Origin: JAOABV01 sp039801465
Lineage (GTDB): Bacteria > Hydrothermota > Tepidihabitantia > Tepidihabitantales > CAIPLT01
DNA length: 64,000 nucleotides
Reading direction: 5' to 3'
Assembly (NCBI GenBank): GCA_039801465.1
Contig: JBDRUT010000005.1
Span: 33,758 to 97,757 of the forward strand
The notes beneath the pieces are model-generated. The model had not been told where the DNA came from. It saw nothing but the letters and a program-made list of their open reading frames with translations, and searched no databases. Shown here piece by piece: positions 17,968 to 27,569 of this stretch. Within the stretch, counting starts at the first letter, position 1. Each line of letters starts with the position of its first letter. The position numbers and the translations under genes were made by a program.

Positions 17968-18140
17968 TTTTGGCCTTTTATTTATTTTATGATGTTGAAT
18001 TCAAATCTTTTTAAGGAATTAAGTCAAAAGGAAAGAGTTGATGTTTTACGAAATTATGCCTAATGCTGAGCATTGAAATTACTTCAACCTTTACTAATTT
18101 TTGGACCCTTTGCTTTTGTTCAATTTAGAAAGGATAAAAT

Positions 18141-21100
18141 ATGAAAGCAAAACTTTATTTTTGCATTTTATGTCTGACAATATCGTCAATAGTTATTGCT
18201 CAATCTAACCATATCTTTAACAACAGTATCTCTGACTTAAGTGCTAATTCACATACGCAACCTAATGTATTGAATGAAGAACTTGGCATTGCTCCGCTAA
18301 CGATAAGTAAAGAAAAGGTTATCTATCCAATCTTAGAAAACATTAAATCACCCGTACGTTTTGATACAACACGGATTTTGCCGCCACCATTACCAGTTGG
18401 CACATTACGTGATATTGCGGTGGGAACAAAGTTCAAAGGTAGTGCTGATGATACGGTTCGGTTTTTTGCGGTAATGTCTTCAGAACCACGCCATGCTTTA
18501 TTGATAAATGATACAACATCTGTGCCACCAATTAAGGTTGCAACCAGTGGTTGGCAAAAGCACGGTGCCAATGGTCGTTGGATAGATTCAGCCGGTGTCG
18601 GCTTTTTTAGTGCCGCAGTCGGTGATATTAATAATGATGGCATTACCGATATGGTATATGGACGGTATGGCGGAACTTCAGAAATTTCTCGTTTGTATCG
18701 GGCTTGGTGGGATGGCACAACTTGGCAAAGAGAATCATTACCCAATAACAGTGCGCCACGCACTTTTCGCACAGGCACATTTGGTATAACTGATATTGCG
18801 ATTGGTGATGTTGATGGTAATGGAATTAACGAAGTATTTTTTACTGCGGGAAAAGCATTATTTAGAATGTATTGGACTGGCTCAACCTTTGTATTTGATT
18901 CATTTCCTTGGGGTGATGGTTCATATTTAAATGGAGTTGCAATTGGTGATTTTGACCCAAGTTATCCAGGTAAAGAAGTTGCGGTTGTTTCTCATTTTGG
19001 TGCATTATTTAGATTAAGATATTCATCTCCTTACTGGTACTGGACACCATTATTACAACCAACATCTAATATGGTTTGTTTTTATGATGTTGCAATTGGC
19101 GATGTTGACCCGAATTATCCTGGTAGTGAAGTTGTAATCTATAATGGCTTAAATTTTCAAACTTATGGCAATATATTTATATTACGAAATACAGGTAGTT
19201 CCTGGTCACTTTTGCAACTGGGTGCTTACAACCAATGGGGAACTTTCGGTGAAGTCGCGATTGGCGATGTCTATGACTTACATCAGGGAAATGAAATCAT
19301 TGCGTCTGCTGGTAGTGCTACTGGTATTGGCAATCAAACAATTGTTTTGTGGAATGCCGGTGATAATTGGTATTATCGCTTGATGCCTTCAACTGGTGGA
19401 CCTACTTATGGCGTTGCGGTCGGTAATTTCAATAAGTATCGTCCATCAACTGAACTCCAAGCAACTGACGAGATGATAATTGCCGGTAATAACAAAATCT
19501 TAGAATGTGAACAACGTCAACTTTATGATAATGATATGGTGTTGGACAAAATCAACTTTGCTCCTGCAGTTGTAATTCCTGGAGAAACGATCTCTGTTAC
19601 TATTCGGCTTAAAAATTACGGCTATAATACTCAGGATACAATCCGTGTTTTCTATCGGGTGGCAGGAAGTACTACAGTTCAAGAAACTTGTTTTGCTAAC
19701 TTAGGAGTTGGCGATTCTATCAATTATACTTTTAATACAAAATATATTTGTCCGAGTCCGGGGATTAAGGCAGTCAAATGCTCAGTAGCAATTAAAGGCG
19801 AACAGTATTTTGCTGATGATACCTTGAGAAGTAGTTTTAAGGTTTATGATACACTCTTTGGTATTAAGTTAGTCGGTATTGGTGGTGATTTACCCCGATT
19901 GGCTTCAGCATGTAGTCTGTGGAATAATTCAGTAATAACTGGTAACGTCGTATTTAAATTGACTGACACAACTTATCTCAATGAAATTTTTCCAATTGTG
20001 CTTACTGCGCCTGCCGGCTATCGCCGGGGCAATTGGACTTTAACAATTAAGCCCAATGGATATTTCATACCATTAGTCCAGGGTAATAGTGGTACAACGA
20101 TTATTGATTTGAAAAGTATAAATGGTGTAACTTTAGATAGCCTAACAATTTCTAACTTATCTACAACTGGTTCTGCTGTGCGTTTGTATAATGGTGCTTC
20201 TAATAATGTGATTAAGAATTGCTGGCTGAAAAGTAATATTTTATCTTCTACTGCCGGAGTTTTAAGTTTTATTGTTGATGATAGTTTGGCAACAGGAAAT
20301 AATAATAATCTGATAGAAAACTGTAACATTACCGGCACAAATATTACTTCGGCTAATTATGGAATCTACTTTAGCGGTGTAAATACGCCCTTAGATAATT
20401 CTAATAATGTTATACGCAAGTGTCGAATCTATGATTTTAGTAATACTGGCATCTATTTTGCCAACAATACTTATAATACTCTGATATCAGAGTGCGATAT
20501 CTATACCCAAACCCAACAAACAACAAGTCTATTACAAGGTATTTATCTTCATGATTACAGTGTCGTTAAGACAAAAATATCGCGTAACAAGATTCGTGAT
20601 TTTTGGACTGCGGGTCAATATCCAACTTTTAGAGGAATATATCTTTATTATAGTTCAGTATCAGAAACGACAGTAATCGATAATAATTTTATTTACTTGG
20701 ATGCAATGCGAACTCATCAAGGTGCAACCATTTACGGTATACATGAAGATTCCTATGACAATGTCCTTTGGGATATCTATTATAATTCAATTTACATTGG
20801 TGGTAATGGATTGACAAGTAATACCCATTCCTATGGAATTTATCGTAATAAACCGAGTATTATTAATTTCAAAAATAATATTGTATTTAACAACCGAAGC
20901 CAAACTTCAGGAACCGGAAAACATTATGCAATATATTGTGCTAATACCAGTGCAGGATTTAATTCTGATTATAATGATTTATATGTCTCAACTCCGGGTC
21001 AAAATGGTCAATTAATCGGTTATTGGTCATTACCATGCACAACTTTACAGCAATGGCGAAGCCGTTCTTCTAAAGACTTACATAGCATCAGCCGAAATCC

Positions 21101-24100
21101 TGGATTTATCGCGCTCAGCGATCTACATATTAACCCTAATTGTGCCAATCCAGACAGAAAAGGCGTGCCGATTTCAAGTATCAATTATGACTTTGATAAT
21201 CAACCAAGAGATTTGTCGCATCCTGATGTTGGTGCTGATGAGTATACACCGAATCCGCCGTTTCCATTTAATTTAATCAGTCCAGCCGATAGCGCGGTCA
21301 ATCAGCCAATAAATGGTAATTTGATATGGAACAGTTCAATTGCTGCTGACTACTATGATGTATTTCTGGATACTTCCTATCCACCAACACAAAAAGTCAG
21401 TGCCCTTCAAAGTGAAACCGTATTCAGTTATGTTGATATCAAACCAAGAAGTAAGTATTATTGGCAAATTCGGGCTTATAATGATACCAACCCAGGACCA
21501 AATGAGTTTTCAATAAAAAGTAGGAAGTCTTCTCTTTATAAAGAAGATGTCGATAATTCTTTCTCTAATAGTATCAGTTCACAAATATGGCGATTCTTTA
21601 CAGTCCCAATCCCAATTCCACCTTCTAATTTAACTTTATCCAATGTGTTAGCAAATAGTATCGTATTGAGTTGGAATGATAATTCCACTGATGAAACTGG
21701 TTTTTATATTCGCAGAGATACATCTCTATCTGGTTCTTTTCCAATCATCGATTCAGTTGAGTCTAATATTAGTAGTTATGTCTGCCAGAACCTATTGCCC
21801 AATACTCACTACTATTTTCGTGTTTCCGCATATAATCAGTTCGGTGAAAGTAAATTTTCTGCAAAAGATACTGTAACACTTGCTCAGGTTCCTAATGTGC
21901 CGAATCTATCTGATGTAAGTCATCTAAGTCTTAAAGTAAAGATTGCACCGGCTAATAATCCAAATTATACCCAATATGCGATTCGAATTAGAGACGATGC
22001 TAAAACGACAAAGTATTTACATCTCAGCGGAGCATTAGTTGATACTGTAGTTTGGGCAACTTACAGCCAATGGGGTGGTGCTAATGGTTTAAAAATAGTC
22101 AATCTTATACCCAATGTTGCCTATACAGTTGATTGTAAAAGCCGTAATCAATTGAAAATCGAAACAGGATTCTCTCCCTCAGTAACACAAACTACTTTAC
22201 CGTCATTAGAAATTCCTTATGCCGAATCATTTGAAAGTGATACTTTTGAACCATTCGGCTGGGAACAGCAAGTAATTGTTTCTGGTGGCAACAATTGGAG
22301 CCGCGTCTTAAATGGCACTAATCCAACACAAACGCCTTATGATGGAATCGGACAAGCATGTTATAATGTATTCAATGCACCCAGCGGAGCCCATAGCCGT
22401 TTAATTACACCACCATTTGATTTACGATATGTTGATGGCGCAAGGCTAAACTTCTATATGTATCATGATAATCTAAGTGCTAATCCTGATAGTTTAGTTA
22501 TTGAACTGTCCACTAATTATGGTGGAAATTGGCAAAGACTCAATAAATTTGAAAGATATGCATCAACTACTGGCTGGCAAAGACATTCTGTCCAGTTAGA
22601 TTCAGGTATCGGTAATATTGTGCTTATTGCTTTCCACGCTTTTGCTCAAGGTGGCAATAATATATTTATTGATAGTGTTGGCATTGAACTCTGTGCAGAT
22701 GTGATGGTTTCTGCAATTAGCCGGCCGAATTTAATTGAATGGAAACGCATTGAATTTACTCCTCAGATAGTTGTAACTAATAATAGTAATCAACCCCAAG
22801 ACATTCCAGTTATTGGTGAAATTTATCGACCAGTGAGTGGTTTTTATGAAGGGTTTGAAGGAACAACTTTCCCCCCAACAAATTGGGTAATTTATAATAA
22901 TGACGGCGGAACAAAAAGATGGCAGCGAATAACAACACCGGCTCACAGTGGCTCAGCCGCGATAAAATGTGAATCAGAAGGTTCGGTATTAAGAAACAAC
23001 GATTGGCTAATAACGCCAAAAATAGATATTCAAGGCGGCAATTTAAGATTTTGGTATCGGTCAGCCGCAATCGCTAACGACTCTTTAGAGATCTGGCTCT
23101 CAACAACTAATAATGACATTAATAGTTTTGGAATCTTACTTAATGCCTTCAGCATTCGGACAACAAGTTGGACCGAAAAAATAATTCCCCTCAGTTCTTA
23201 TGCTGGTAAATCAGTCTATATTGCATTCGTTAATAAAGGGCTGAATCAAAGCACGATTTATCTTGATGATATATCAATTAATTATTCCGCAGCGGTTTTA
23301 CTTTATACTGATAAAGATACTGCATACAGCATTTCGCCAAGCCAATCCTCCACTATTAGTTTTATGCCATGGCGGTCAATGGAACAAGGAAACTTTCTAT
23401 TTAGGGCATATACAACTCTACCTACCGATTTTAATCCAGGTAATAATCTCTTACAAAGATATTTCTCAGTCAATCCGATTCCAATAAGTTTACAATCACC
23501 GAACAATGGATTAATAACTAATGACAATACACCATATTTCAATTGGACGGATGTTGAGAGCGCAGGAAGTTATCGGATTCAGGTCGCAGTTGATATTGAA
23601 TTTCAAAACTGCGTGATTGACACAATCACCAACTTTTCTGAATGGCAAGTTCCGGATGATAATCCCTTATCTGATAGTCTCTACTACTGGCGAGTTCGGG
23701 TTGAAAGTCCTGGACCCTCAGACCCGTGGAGTGAAATTAGAACTTTGACTATTGATACCCGAAGTCCTTCAGCACCAATACTTGTTTTACCACCGAATAT
23801 GAGTGTTAGTAATAATCAACAACCAAGGTTCGTTTGGCGCAAAGTTTCAGATGCAGTCTTGTATAATCTGGTAGTAGATATGGAAACAAAAGAGGACAAT
23901 AAATTGGAAGATATTGAAACTACCGAGCAAAGAACAAGAACTAATTCTTTGAGTGCAATTGAAAATATTAGCCCCAATAAGTACATTAAAGAACTATACT
24001 CCCAGACGATTAGCAATGAAAAATCTATTGAAGTGATTAATGTAAATATTTCGGATACGGCTTATACACACAACTTGAGTCTTTTTAACGGAAGTTATCG

Positions 24101-25721
24101 ATGGAAGGTCAGGTGTAAAGATATTGCTGGTAACTGGAGTGATTTTACCAATGAGTGGCAATTTACCATTGATATTATACCACCGACAATTCCCAGTATG
24201 ATTTCACCACTTAATGGCGATACATTCTTTACACCGGTTCAGCATTTTGTTTGGCATTCAGCCGATGAACCTGGTGTTGTCTATAATTTTGTTGCCGGCT
24301 TACTCGGTTCCGGCACCGTTAACCGAATTGTCACTGATACTTTTACCAGCACTGAATTTACTACTGGTGTATATAATTGGAAAATACGCGTTCGAGATAG
24401 TGTTGGTAATTGGTCAGATTTCTCCCCGGCATGCACATTTTATGTTTTCACCGCAGCCTGGATACCAAGAGAACCAATGCCAACCAATGTTCCTGGTAAA
24501 TATGTTAAGGATGGCGGCGCATTAGTTGGTGTTAACTCATCACTCTATGCTATCCGTGGTAATAAATCAAATGAATTCTATAAATACGAATCAGGCGTTT
24601 GGTCAGCAAAAGAGACAATTGGTTTCGGTCCTAAACCTCCACCAGATAATGATAAAATTAACAAGAAAAAGCCCGGTAAAGGAGCATCTTTATGTTTTGA
24701 TGGAAACCACACAATCTGGGCAACTAAAGGTGCAGGAACAAAAGAGATTTGGGCATATGATATTAATACTAATCAATGGACATTTAAGACCTGGATACCG
24801 TCATTAAAAGGACTAAAAGGCGGAACTTCAATATGGTATAAAGAGACCCTGCTCTATGTATTGGCTGGTGGACAACCTGCTTATGCACATAACTTCTTTG
24901 CTTATGCTCCAAATAATGATACCTGGTATTTGAAAGCCAAAGCAAAACTGGGTGCCTATGGTAAACCCTGGAAAGACGGTAGCGCGATTGTTGGTATTCG
25001 GGACACAATCTATGCGCTCAAAGGCAGTGATAAATATAACGCTTTCTATCTCTATGATATTAAACGCGACACTTGGATTGAAAAAGAATCCTGTCCTCAA
25101 AGACATCCTCAATTGGGCAAGAAGAATAAAGCTGGTGACGGCGGCGCAATGACAACCGACGGCACAATGCTCTATATGATAAAGGGCAAAGGCAAACAAG
25201 ATTTTTGGCGATATACCCCAGGAACACCTGGAACTTGGACCCCACTAGAAATAATTCCAAAACTTAACAATGATAATAAGAGTGTTCCTAAAACTGGCGC
25301 TGGACTGGCTTATGCCGAAGGTAAAATCTATCTTCTGAAAGGTAATAATACTGCGGAATTGTGGCGTTTCAATCCTAATAAAGACGCTACCCATTTAATT
25401 GAAATAAAAGATTCTGAAACGACCAACATTAAAAATAGTATTAATTCCGACAAGACAACAACTAACATTGTATCGTTACAAGTAAACTCTCAGACCCAGA
25501 TGAATAATATCACAATTTCTTATACAGTTCCAATTGCGTGTAGAGTTACGGTCAAACTATTTGATGCTTCTGGCAGATTAGTTGAAAATCTGGTCGATGA
25601 ACATCTGAATCCAGGTTCATATAACACAACAATTTCTTCAAATAACTTATCCCAAGGAATTTATTTCCTAAGATATATTATCGCCAATACTCAGATTGAA
25701 AAGAAACTCGTTGTGTATTAA
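18141..25721 (+). CDS. Giant multidomain secreted protein (VCBS, beta-helix, FN3, kelch, sorting module)
   Basis: A 2526-residue mosaic. In order: signal peptide (1-20); FG-GAP/VCBS-like repeats with IGDVDGNGINEV and IGDFDPSYPGKE (about 90-465); CARDB-like domain (about 466-570); right-handed beta-helix with many N-rich turns ending in the DVGADEY motif (about 580-1035); Ig-like and fibronectin III domains (about 1035-1355, NLTLSNVLANSIVLSWNDNS); two jelly-roll 'choice-of-anchor J' domains (SFESDTFEPFGWEQQ about 1360-1515 and GFEGTTFPPTNWVIYNNDGG about 1570-1715); three Ig-like repeats (about 1780-2105); a six-blade kelch domain with KG motifs (about 2110-2420); and a sorting module (about 2445-2526, LFDASGRLVENLVDEHLNPG). 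The kelch part is a close paralogue of the protein at 62686. AGAAAGGAT precedes the ATG. Probably a surface-anchored or released adhesin or structural protein; no enzyme site seen. Confidence 0.88.
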   Translation: MKAKLYFCILCLTISSIVIAQSNHIFNNSISDLSANSHTQPNVLNEELGIAPLTISKEKVIYPILENIKSPVRFDTTRILPPPLPVGTLRDIAVGTKFKGSADDTVRFFAVMSSEPRHALLINDTTSVPPIKVATSGWQKHGANGRWIDSAGVGFFSAAVGDINNDGITDMVYGRYGGTSEISRLYRAWWDGTTWQRESLPNNSAPRTFRTGTFGITDIAIGDVDGNGINEVFFTAGKALFRMYWTGSTFVFDSFPWGDGSYLNGVAIGDFDPSYPGKEVAVVSHFGALFRLRYSSPYWYWTPLLQPTSNMVCFYDVAIGDVDPNYPGSEVVIYNGLNFQTYGNIFILRNTGSSWSLLQLGAYNQWGTFGEVAIGDVYDLHQGNEIIASAGSATGIGNQTIVLWNAGDNWYYRLMPSTGGPTYGVAVGNFNKYRPSTELQATDEMIIAGNNKILECEQRQLYDNDMVLDKINFAPAVVIPGETISVTIRLKNYGYNTQDTIRVFYRVAGSTTVQETCFANLGVGDSINYTFNTKYICPSPGIKAVKCSVAIKGEQYFADDTLRSSFKVYDTLFGIKLVGIGGDLPRLASACSLWNNSVITGNVVFKLTDTTYLNEIFPIVLTAPAGYRRGNWTLTIKPNGYFIPLVQGNSGTTIIDLKSINGVTLDSLTISNLSTTGSAVRLYNGASNNVIKNCWLKSNILSSTAGVLSFIVDDSLATGNNNNLIENCNITGTNITSANYGIYFSGVNTPLDNSNNVIRKCRIYDFSNTGIYFANNTYNTLISECDIYTQTQQTTSLLQGIYLHDYSVVKTKISRNKIRDFWTAGQYPTFRGIYLYYSSVSETTVIDNNFIYLDAMRTHQGATIYGIHEDSYDNVLWDIYYNSIYIGGNGLTSNTHSYGIYRNKPSIINFKNNIVFNNRSQTSGTGKHYAIYCANTSAGFNSDYNDLYVSTPGQNGQLIGYWSLPCTTLQQWRSRSSKDLHSISRNPGFIALSDLHINPNCANPDRKGVPISSINYDFDNQPRDLSHPDVGADEYTPNPPFPFNLISPADSAVNQPINGNLIWNSSIAADYYDVFLDTSYPPTQKVSALQSETVFSYVDIKPRSKYYWQIRAYNDTNPGPNEFSIKSRKSSLYKEDVDNSFSNSISSQIWRFFTVPIPIPPSNLTLSNVLANSIVLSWNDNSTDETGFYIRRDTSLSGSFPIIDSVESNISSYVCQNLLPNTHYYFRVSAYNQFGESKFSAKDTVTLAQVPNVPNLSDVSHLSLKVKIAPANNPNYTQYAIRIRDDAKTTKYLHLSGALVDTVVWATYSQWGGANGLKIVNLIPNVAYTVDCKSRNQLKIETGFSPSVTQTTLPSLEIPYAESFESDTFEPFGWEQQVIVSGGNNWSRVLNGTNPTQTPYDGIGQACYNVFNAPSGAHSRLITPPFDLRYVDGARLNFYMYHDNLSANPDSLVIELSTNYGGNWQRLNKFERYASTTGWQRHSVQLDSGIGNIVLIAFHAFAQGGNNIFIDSVGIELCADVMVSAISRPNLIEWKRIEFTPQIVVTNNSNQPQDIPVIGEIYRPVSGFYEGFEGTTFPPTNWVIYNNDGGTKRWQRITTPAHSGSAAIKCESEGSVLRNNDWLITPKIDIQGGNLRFWYRSAAIANDSLEIWLSTTNNDINSFGILLNAFSIRTTSWTEKIIPLSSYAGKSVYIAFVNKGLNQSTIYLDDISINYSAAVLLYTDKDTAYSISPSQSSTISFMPWRSMEQGNFLFRAYTTLPTDFNPGNNLLQRYFSVNPIPISLQSPNNGLITNDNTPYFNWTDVESAGSYRIQVAVDIEFQNCVIDTITNFSEWQVPDDNPLSDSLYYWRVRVESPGPSDPWSEIRTLTIDTRSPSAPILVLPPNMSVSNNQQPRFVWRKVSDAVLYNLVVDMETKEDNKLEDIETTEQRTRTNSLSAIENISPNKYIKELYSQTISNEKSIEVINVNISDTAYTHNLSLFNGSYRWKVRCKDIAGNWSDFTNEWQFTIDIIPPTIPSMISPLNGDTFFTPVQHFVWHSADEPGVVYNFVAGLLGSGTVNRIVTDTFTSTEFTTGVYNWKIRVRDSVGNWSDFSPACTFYVFTAAWIPREPMPTNVPGKYVKDGGALVGVNSSLYAIRGNKSNEFYKYESGVWSAKETIGFGPKPPPDNDKINKKKPGKGASLCFDGNHTIWATKGAGTKEIWAYDINTNQWTFKTWIPSLKGLKGGTSIWYKETLLYVLAGGQPAYAHNFFAYAPNNDTWYLKAKAKLGAYGKPWKDGSAIVGIRDTIYALKGSDKYNAFYLYDIKRDTWIEKESCPQRHPQLGKKNKAGDGGAMTTDGTMLYMIKGKGKQDFWRYTPGTPGTWTPLEIIPKLNNDNKSVPKTGAGLAYAEGKIYLLKGNNTAELWRFNPNKDATHLIEIKDSETTNIKNSINSDKTTTNIVSLQVNSQTQMNNITISYTVPIACRVTVKLFDASGRLVENLVDEHLNPGSYNTTISSNNLSQGIYFLRYIIANTQIEKKLVVY

Positions 25722-26227
25722 CCAAATTCACACAGCAAATTGAGAAATTTTGCCAATCTTCGGGCAAATTCTGCGAATAGACTTGACCATCTTTTGATTA
25801 GCAACAGGATAAGCGTAATCTTTAGTAGGCTAAGATGTTACTTACTATTAGCCTTAATAAATGACCTCTTAAATTTAATATTAAACGCACTTTAAACCCC
25901 TTATTTAGAAGTTCTTTTAAGAAACACATTAGCCACAGTTTTAAACAACTAAATTGAAAAGAAACTAAAAGTTCTTTTTCCTCAGCTCTCAGATGCGATA
26001 CGCGGTATACCCCACTATACCCCTTTTGAAAAGATGTTTTATGTTAATTATTGATTATTAGTGGATTAGATAAAAATTACCGCTAATTTTTATTTTAGAT
26101 ATAACTCAAAATTTCTAAGAGGTTAATAAGATAAAAGCACTGAAAATTTGGGAGATTGAAATCAGGGCGGTCCAGTAGAATTAATGCTAAGATTAGAGAA
26201 AATAAAAATTATAGCAATTGACCTAAA
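25722..26227. other. Gene-free stretch after the giant gene
   Basis: No credible gene. It holds a weak TTTGCC/GGCAAA hairpin at about 25749-25769, a direct TATACCCC repeat near 26010-26025, and the DUF4321 tail copy at 26158-26206. Confidence 0.5.
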
Positions 26228-26273
26228 TCAGAAGCGATTCAGTAAAATCAACGCTAAGATTATAAAAAGAATT
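26158..26273 (-). repeat. Tandem copy of the 3' end of the DUF4321 gene
   Basis: The gene end (26225-26273) is repeated 67 bases downstream (26158-26206). Within the aligned codons the changes are GCG/GCA, TTG/TTA, TTA/CTA (all silent) and AAT/GAC (Asn to Asp); a one-base deletion follows just before the former stop. Confidence 0.75.
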
Positions 26274-26485
26274 GTTAATCCTGTAATTGAAAACATTAAG
26301 CCAAATGTTAAGTTTATAAATTTAAGATTAATTGTAAATTGGGGAATACCAATCTCAATTGTCTTAAAAAAAAGATTATAGACCGGTCCAGGGGGAAATA
26401 ATGCTGATAAAAAATAAGATAATACTGAGCCTATAATAGCGCTGATAATAACTATGAAAATTATTAACCCAACACTACGACGCAT
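26228..26485 (-). CDS. DUF4321 family small membrane protein
   Basis: An 85-residue inner-membrane protein with two predicted helices (about 5-28 and 60-83) joined by a loop. The pattern of an initial MRRSVGLIIFIVIISAIIGS, a central PPGPVYNLF stretch and a LKFINLTFGLMFSITGL segment matches my recollection of Pfam DUF4321, whose function is unknown. It ends the apbE-amrS transcription unit, 34 bases after amrS. Its last codons are repeated in the spacer downstream. Confidence 0.7.
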   Translation of the reverse strand: MRRSVGLIIFIVIISAIIGSVLSYFLSALFPPGPVYNLFFKTIEIGIPQFTINLKFINLTFGLMFSITGLTILFIILALILLNRF

Positions 26486-26519
26486 AAGTTAGTAAAATTT
26501 AATTTGGGGTTTATTGTAT

Positions 26520-27524
26520 TTATTGAAATTTTCCATAAATAAAATAGCCACACCGTTTGCACTGACTGTCTTCTATACCAACAATTTTAGCAGTAAAATA
26601 GTCCCGGTCAATAAGTAAGTTTTTACAGTTCGGACAGTAGGTATTATTATCAAAACCCAAAATATTACCAACATAGACATAATCTAATTTTTCTTTAGCA
26701 ATCAGCAATGCTTGTTTCAGTTTTTCTGCTGGTGTCATTGGAATATCCAGTTGATAATTGGGAAAATATCGCGAAAAATGGAGCACAGTATCTTTCCCCA
26801 AACTAGCAACATAATTGACTAAATTTTCCAGAGATTCTTTTGAGTCGTTTTTTGTTGGAATAATAAGATTAGTCAATTCTGTATGACAATGTTTCTTTGC
26901 CAATTCAATTGTTTTCTTTACTGCTGACAAATTACCTTTAACGAATTCTTGATAAAATGATTCGTCACTTGACTTTAAGTCAATATTTAAGGCATCAATC
27001 CAAGGTAAAAGTTCTTGAAATGGTTCAGGATTAATCATCCCATTAGTCACCAGAACATTCTTTAATCCGTGCTTGCGTGCCAATTTAGTTACATCAAGTA
27101 AATATTCAAACCAAATTAAAGGTTCAGTATAAGTGTAAGCGATGCCAACTGTCGGATACTCTTGAGCAATTTTAATCAATTGCTGTGGTGAAATATATCT
27201 ACCATCGATTCTTTGTTGTGAGATTTCCCAATTTTGACAAAAGGGACATCTTAAATTGCAACCATAAGTTGCCACAGAAAATATTTGACTACCCGGAAAA
27301 TAGTGGTATAACGGTTTTTTTTCAATCGGGTCTAATGCCATTGAAATTACTTCGCCATAATTTATCGCATAGAGTTTACCTTCAATATTTTTTCTGCCCA
27401 AACATAGACCAACTTTACCTTCAGCAATTATGCAGAAATTGGGACAAAGTTCACATTGGATTAGTTCTTTTTCTGCCCTCTTTATTTTTTTATAATATTT
27501 TGCCTCGGTCAATTGATTCATCAT
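26520..27524 (-). CDS. amrS: AmmeMemoRadiSam system radical SAM enzyme
   Basis: A 334-residue radical SAM protein of the AmrS type. The cluster-binding motif is C89-N-L-R-C93-P-F-C96, followed by QNWEIS. Cysteines precede it (C24, C27, C31, C41) and a C-terminal zinc-ribbon-like part has CPNC and CKRC. Family members are usually found with an AMMECR1/Memo gene; none is in this window. Here it lies 45 bases after apbE, so a link to flavin-modified redox proteins is possible but unproven. Either of two adjacent ATGs (27524, 27521) could be the start. Confidence 0.88.
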   Translation of the reverse strand: MMNQLTEAKYYKKIKRAEKELIQCELCPNFCIIAEGKVGLCLGRKNIEGKLYAINYGEVISMALDPIEKKPLYHYFPGSQIFSVATYGCNLRCPFCQNWEISQQRIDGRYISPQQLIKIAQEYPTVGIAYTYTEPLIWFEYLLDVTKLARKHGLKNVLVTNGMINPEPFQELLPWIDALNIDLKSSDESFYQEFVKGNLSAVKKTIELAKKHCHTELTNLIIPTKNDSKESLENLVNYVASLGKDTVLHFSRYFPNYQLDIPMTPAEKLKQALLIAKEKLDYVYVGNILGFDNNTYCPNCKNLLIDRDYFTAKIVGIEDSQCKRCGYFIYGKFQ

Positions 27525-27569
27525 TATCGGATATTAGAAAGGTAATAAGCACATCATCTATTGAAGATA

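Larger units (their letters stand above)
17523..18140. other. Divergent promoter region between two secreted-protein genes
   Basis: 618 bases without a convincing gene. It holds the two promoters listed separately and, in the leader of the rightward gene, a 24-codon upstream frame (17989-18063, starting MMLNSNLFKELSQKERV) that looks protein-like but matches nothing I can name. Confidence 0.6.

Noticed and set aside
18323..18778. 151-codon frame antisense to the giant gene
   Set aside because: Opposite a well-supported coding region; composition reflects the complement of its codons.
25693..25968. ATTGAAAAGAAACT shared between the giant gene's end and 25955-25968
   Set aside because: Only 14 AT-rich bases match and flanking sequence does not align, so it is not counted as a tail copy.
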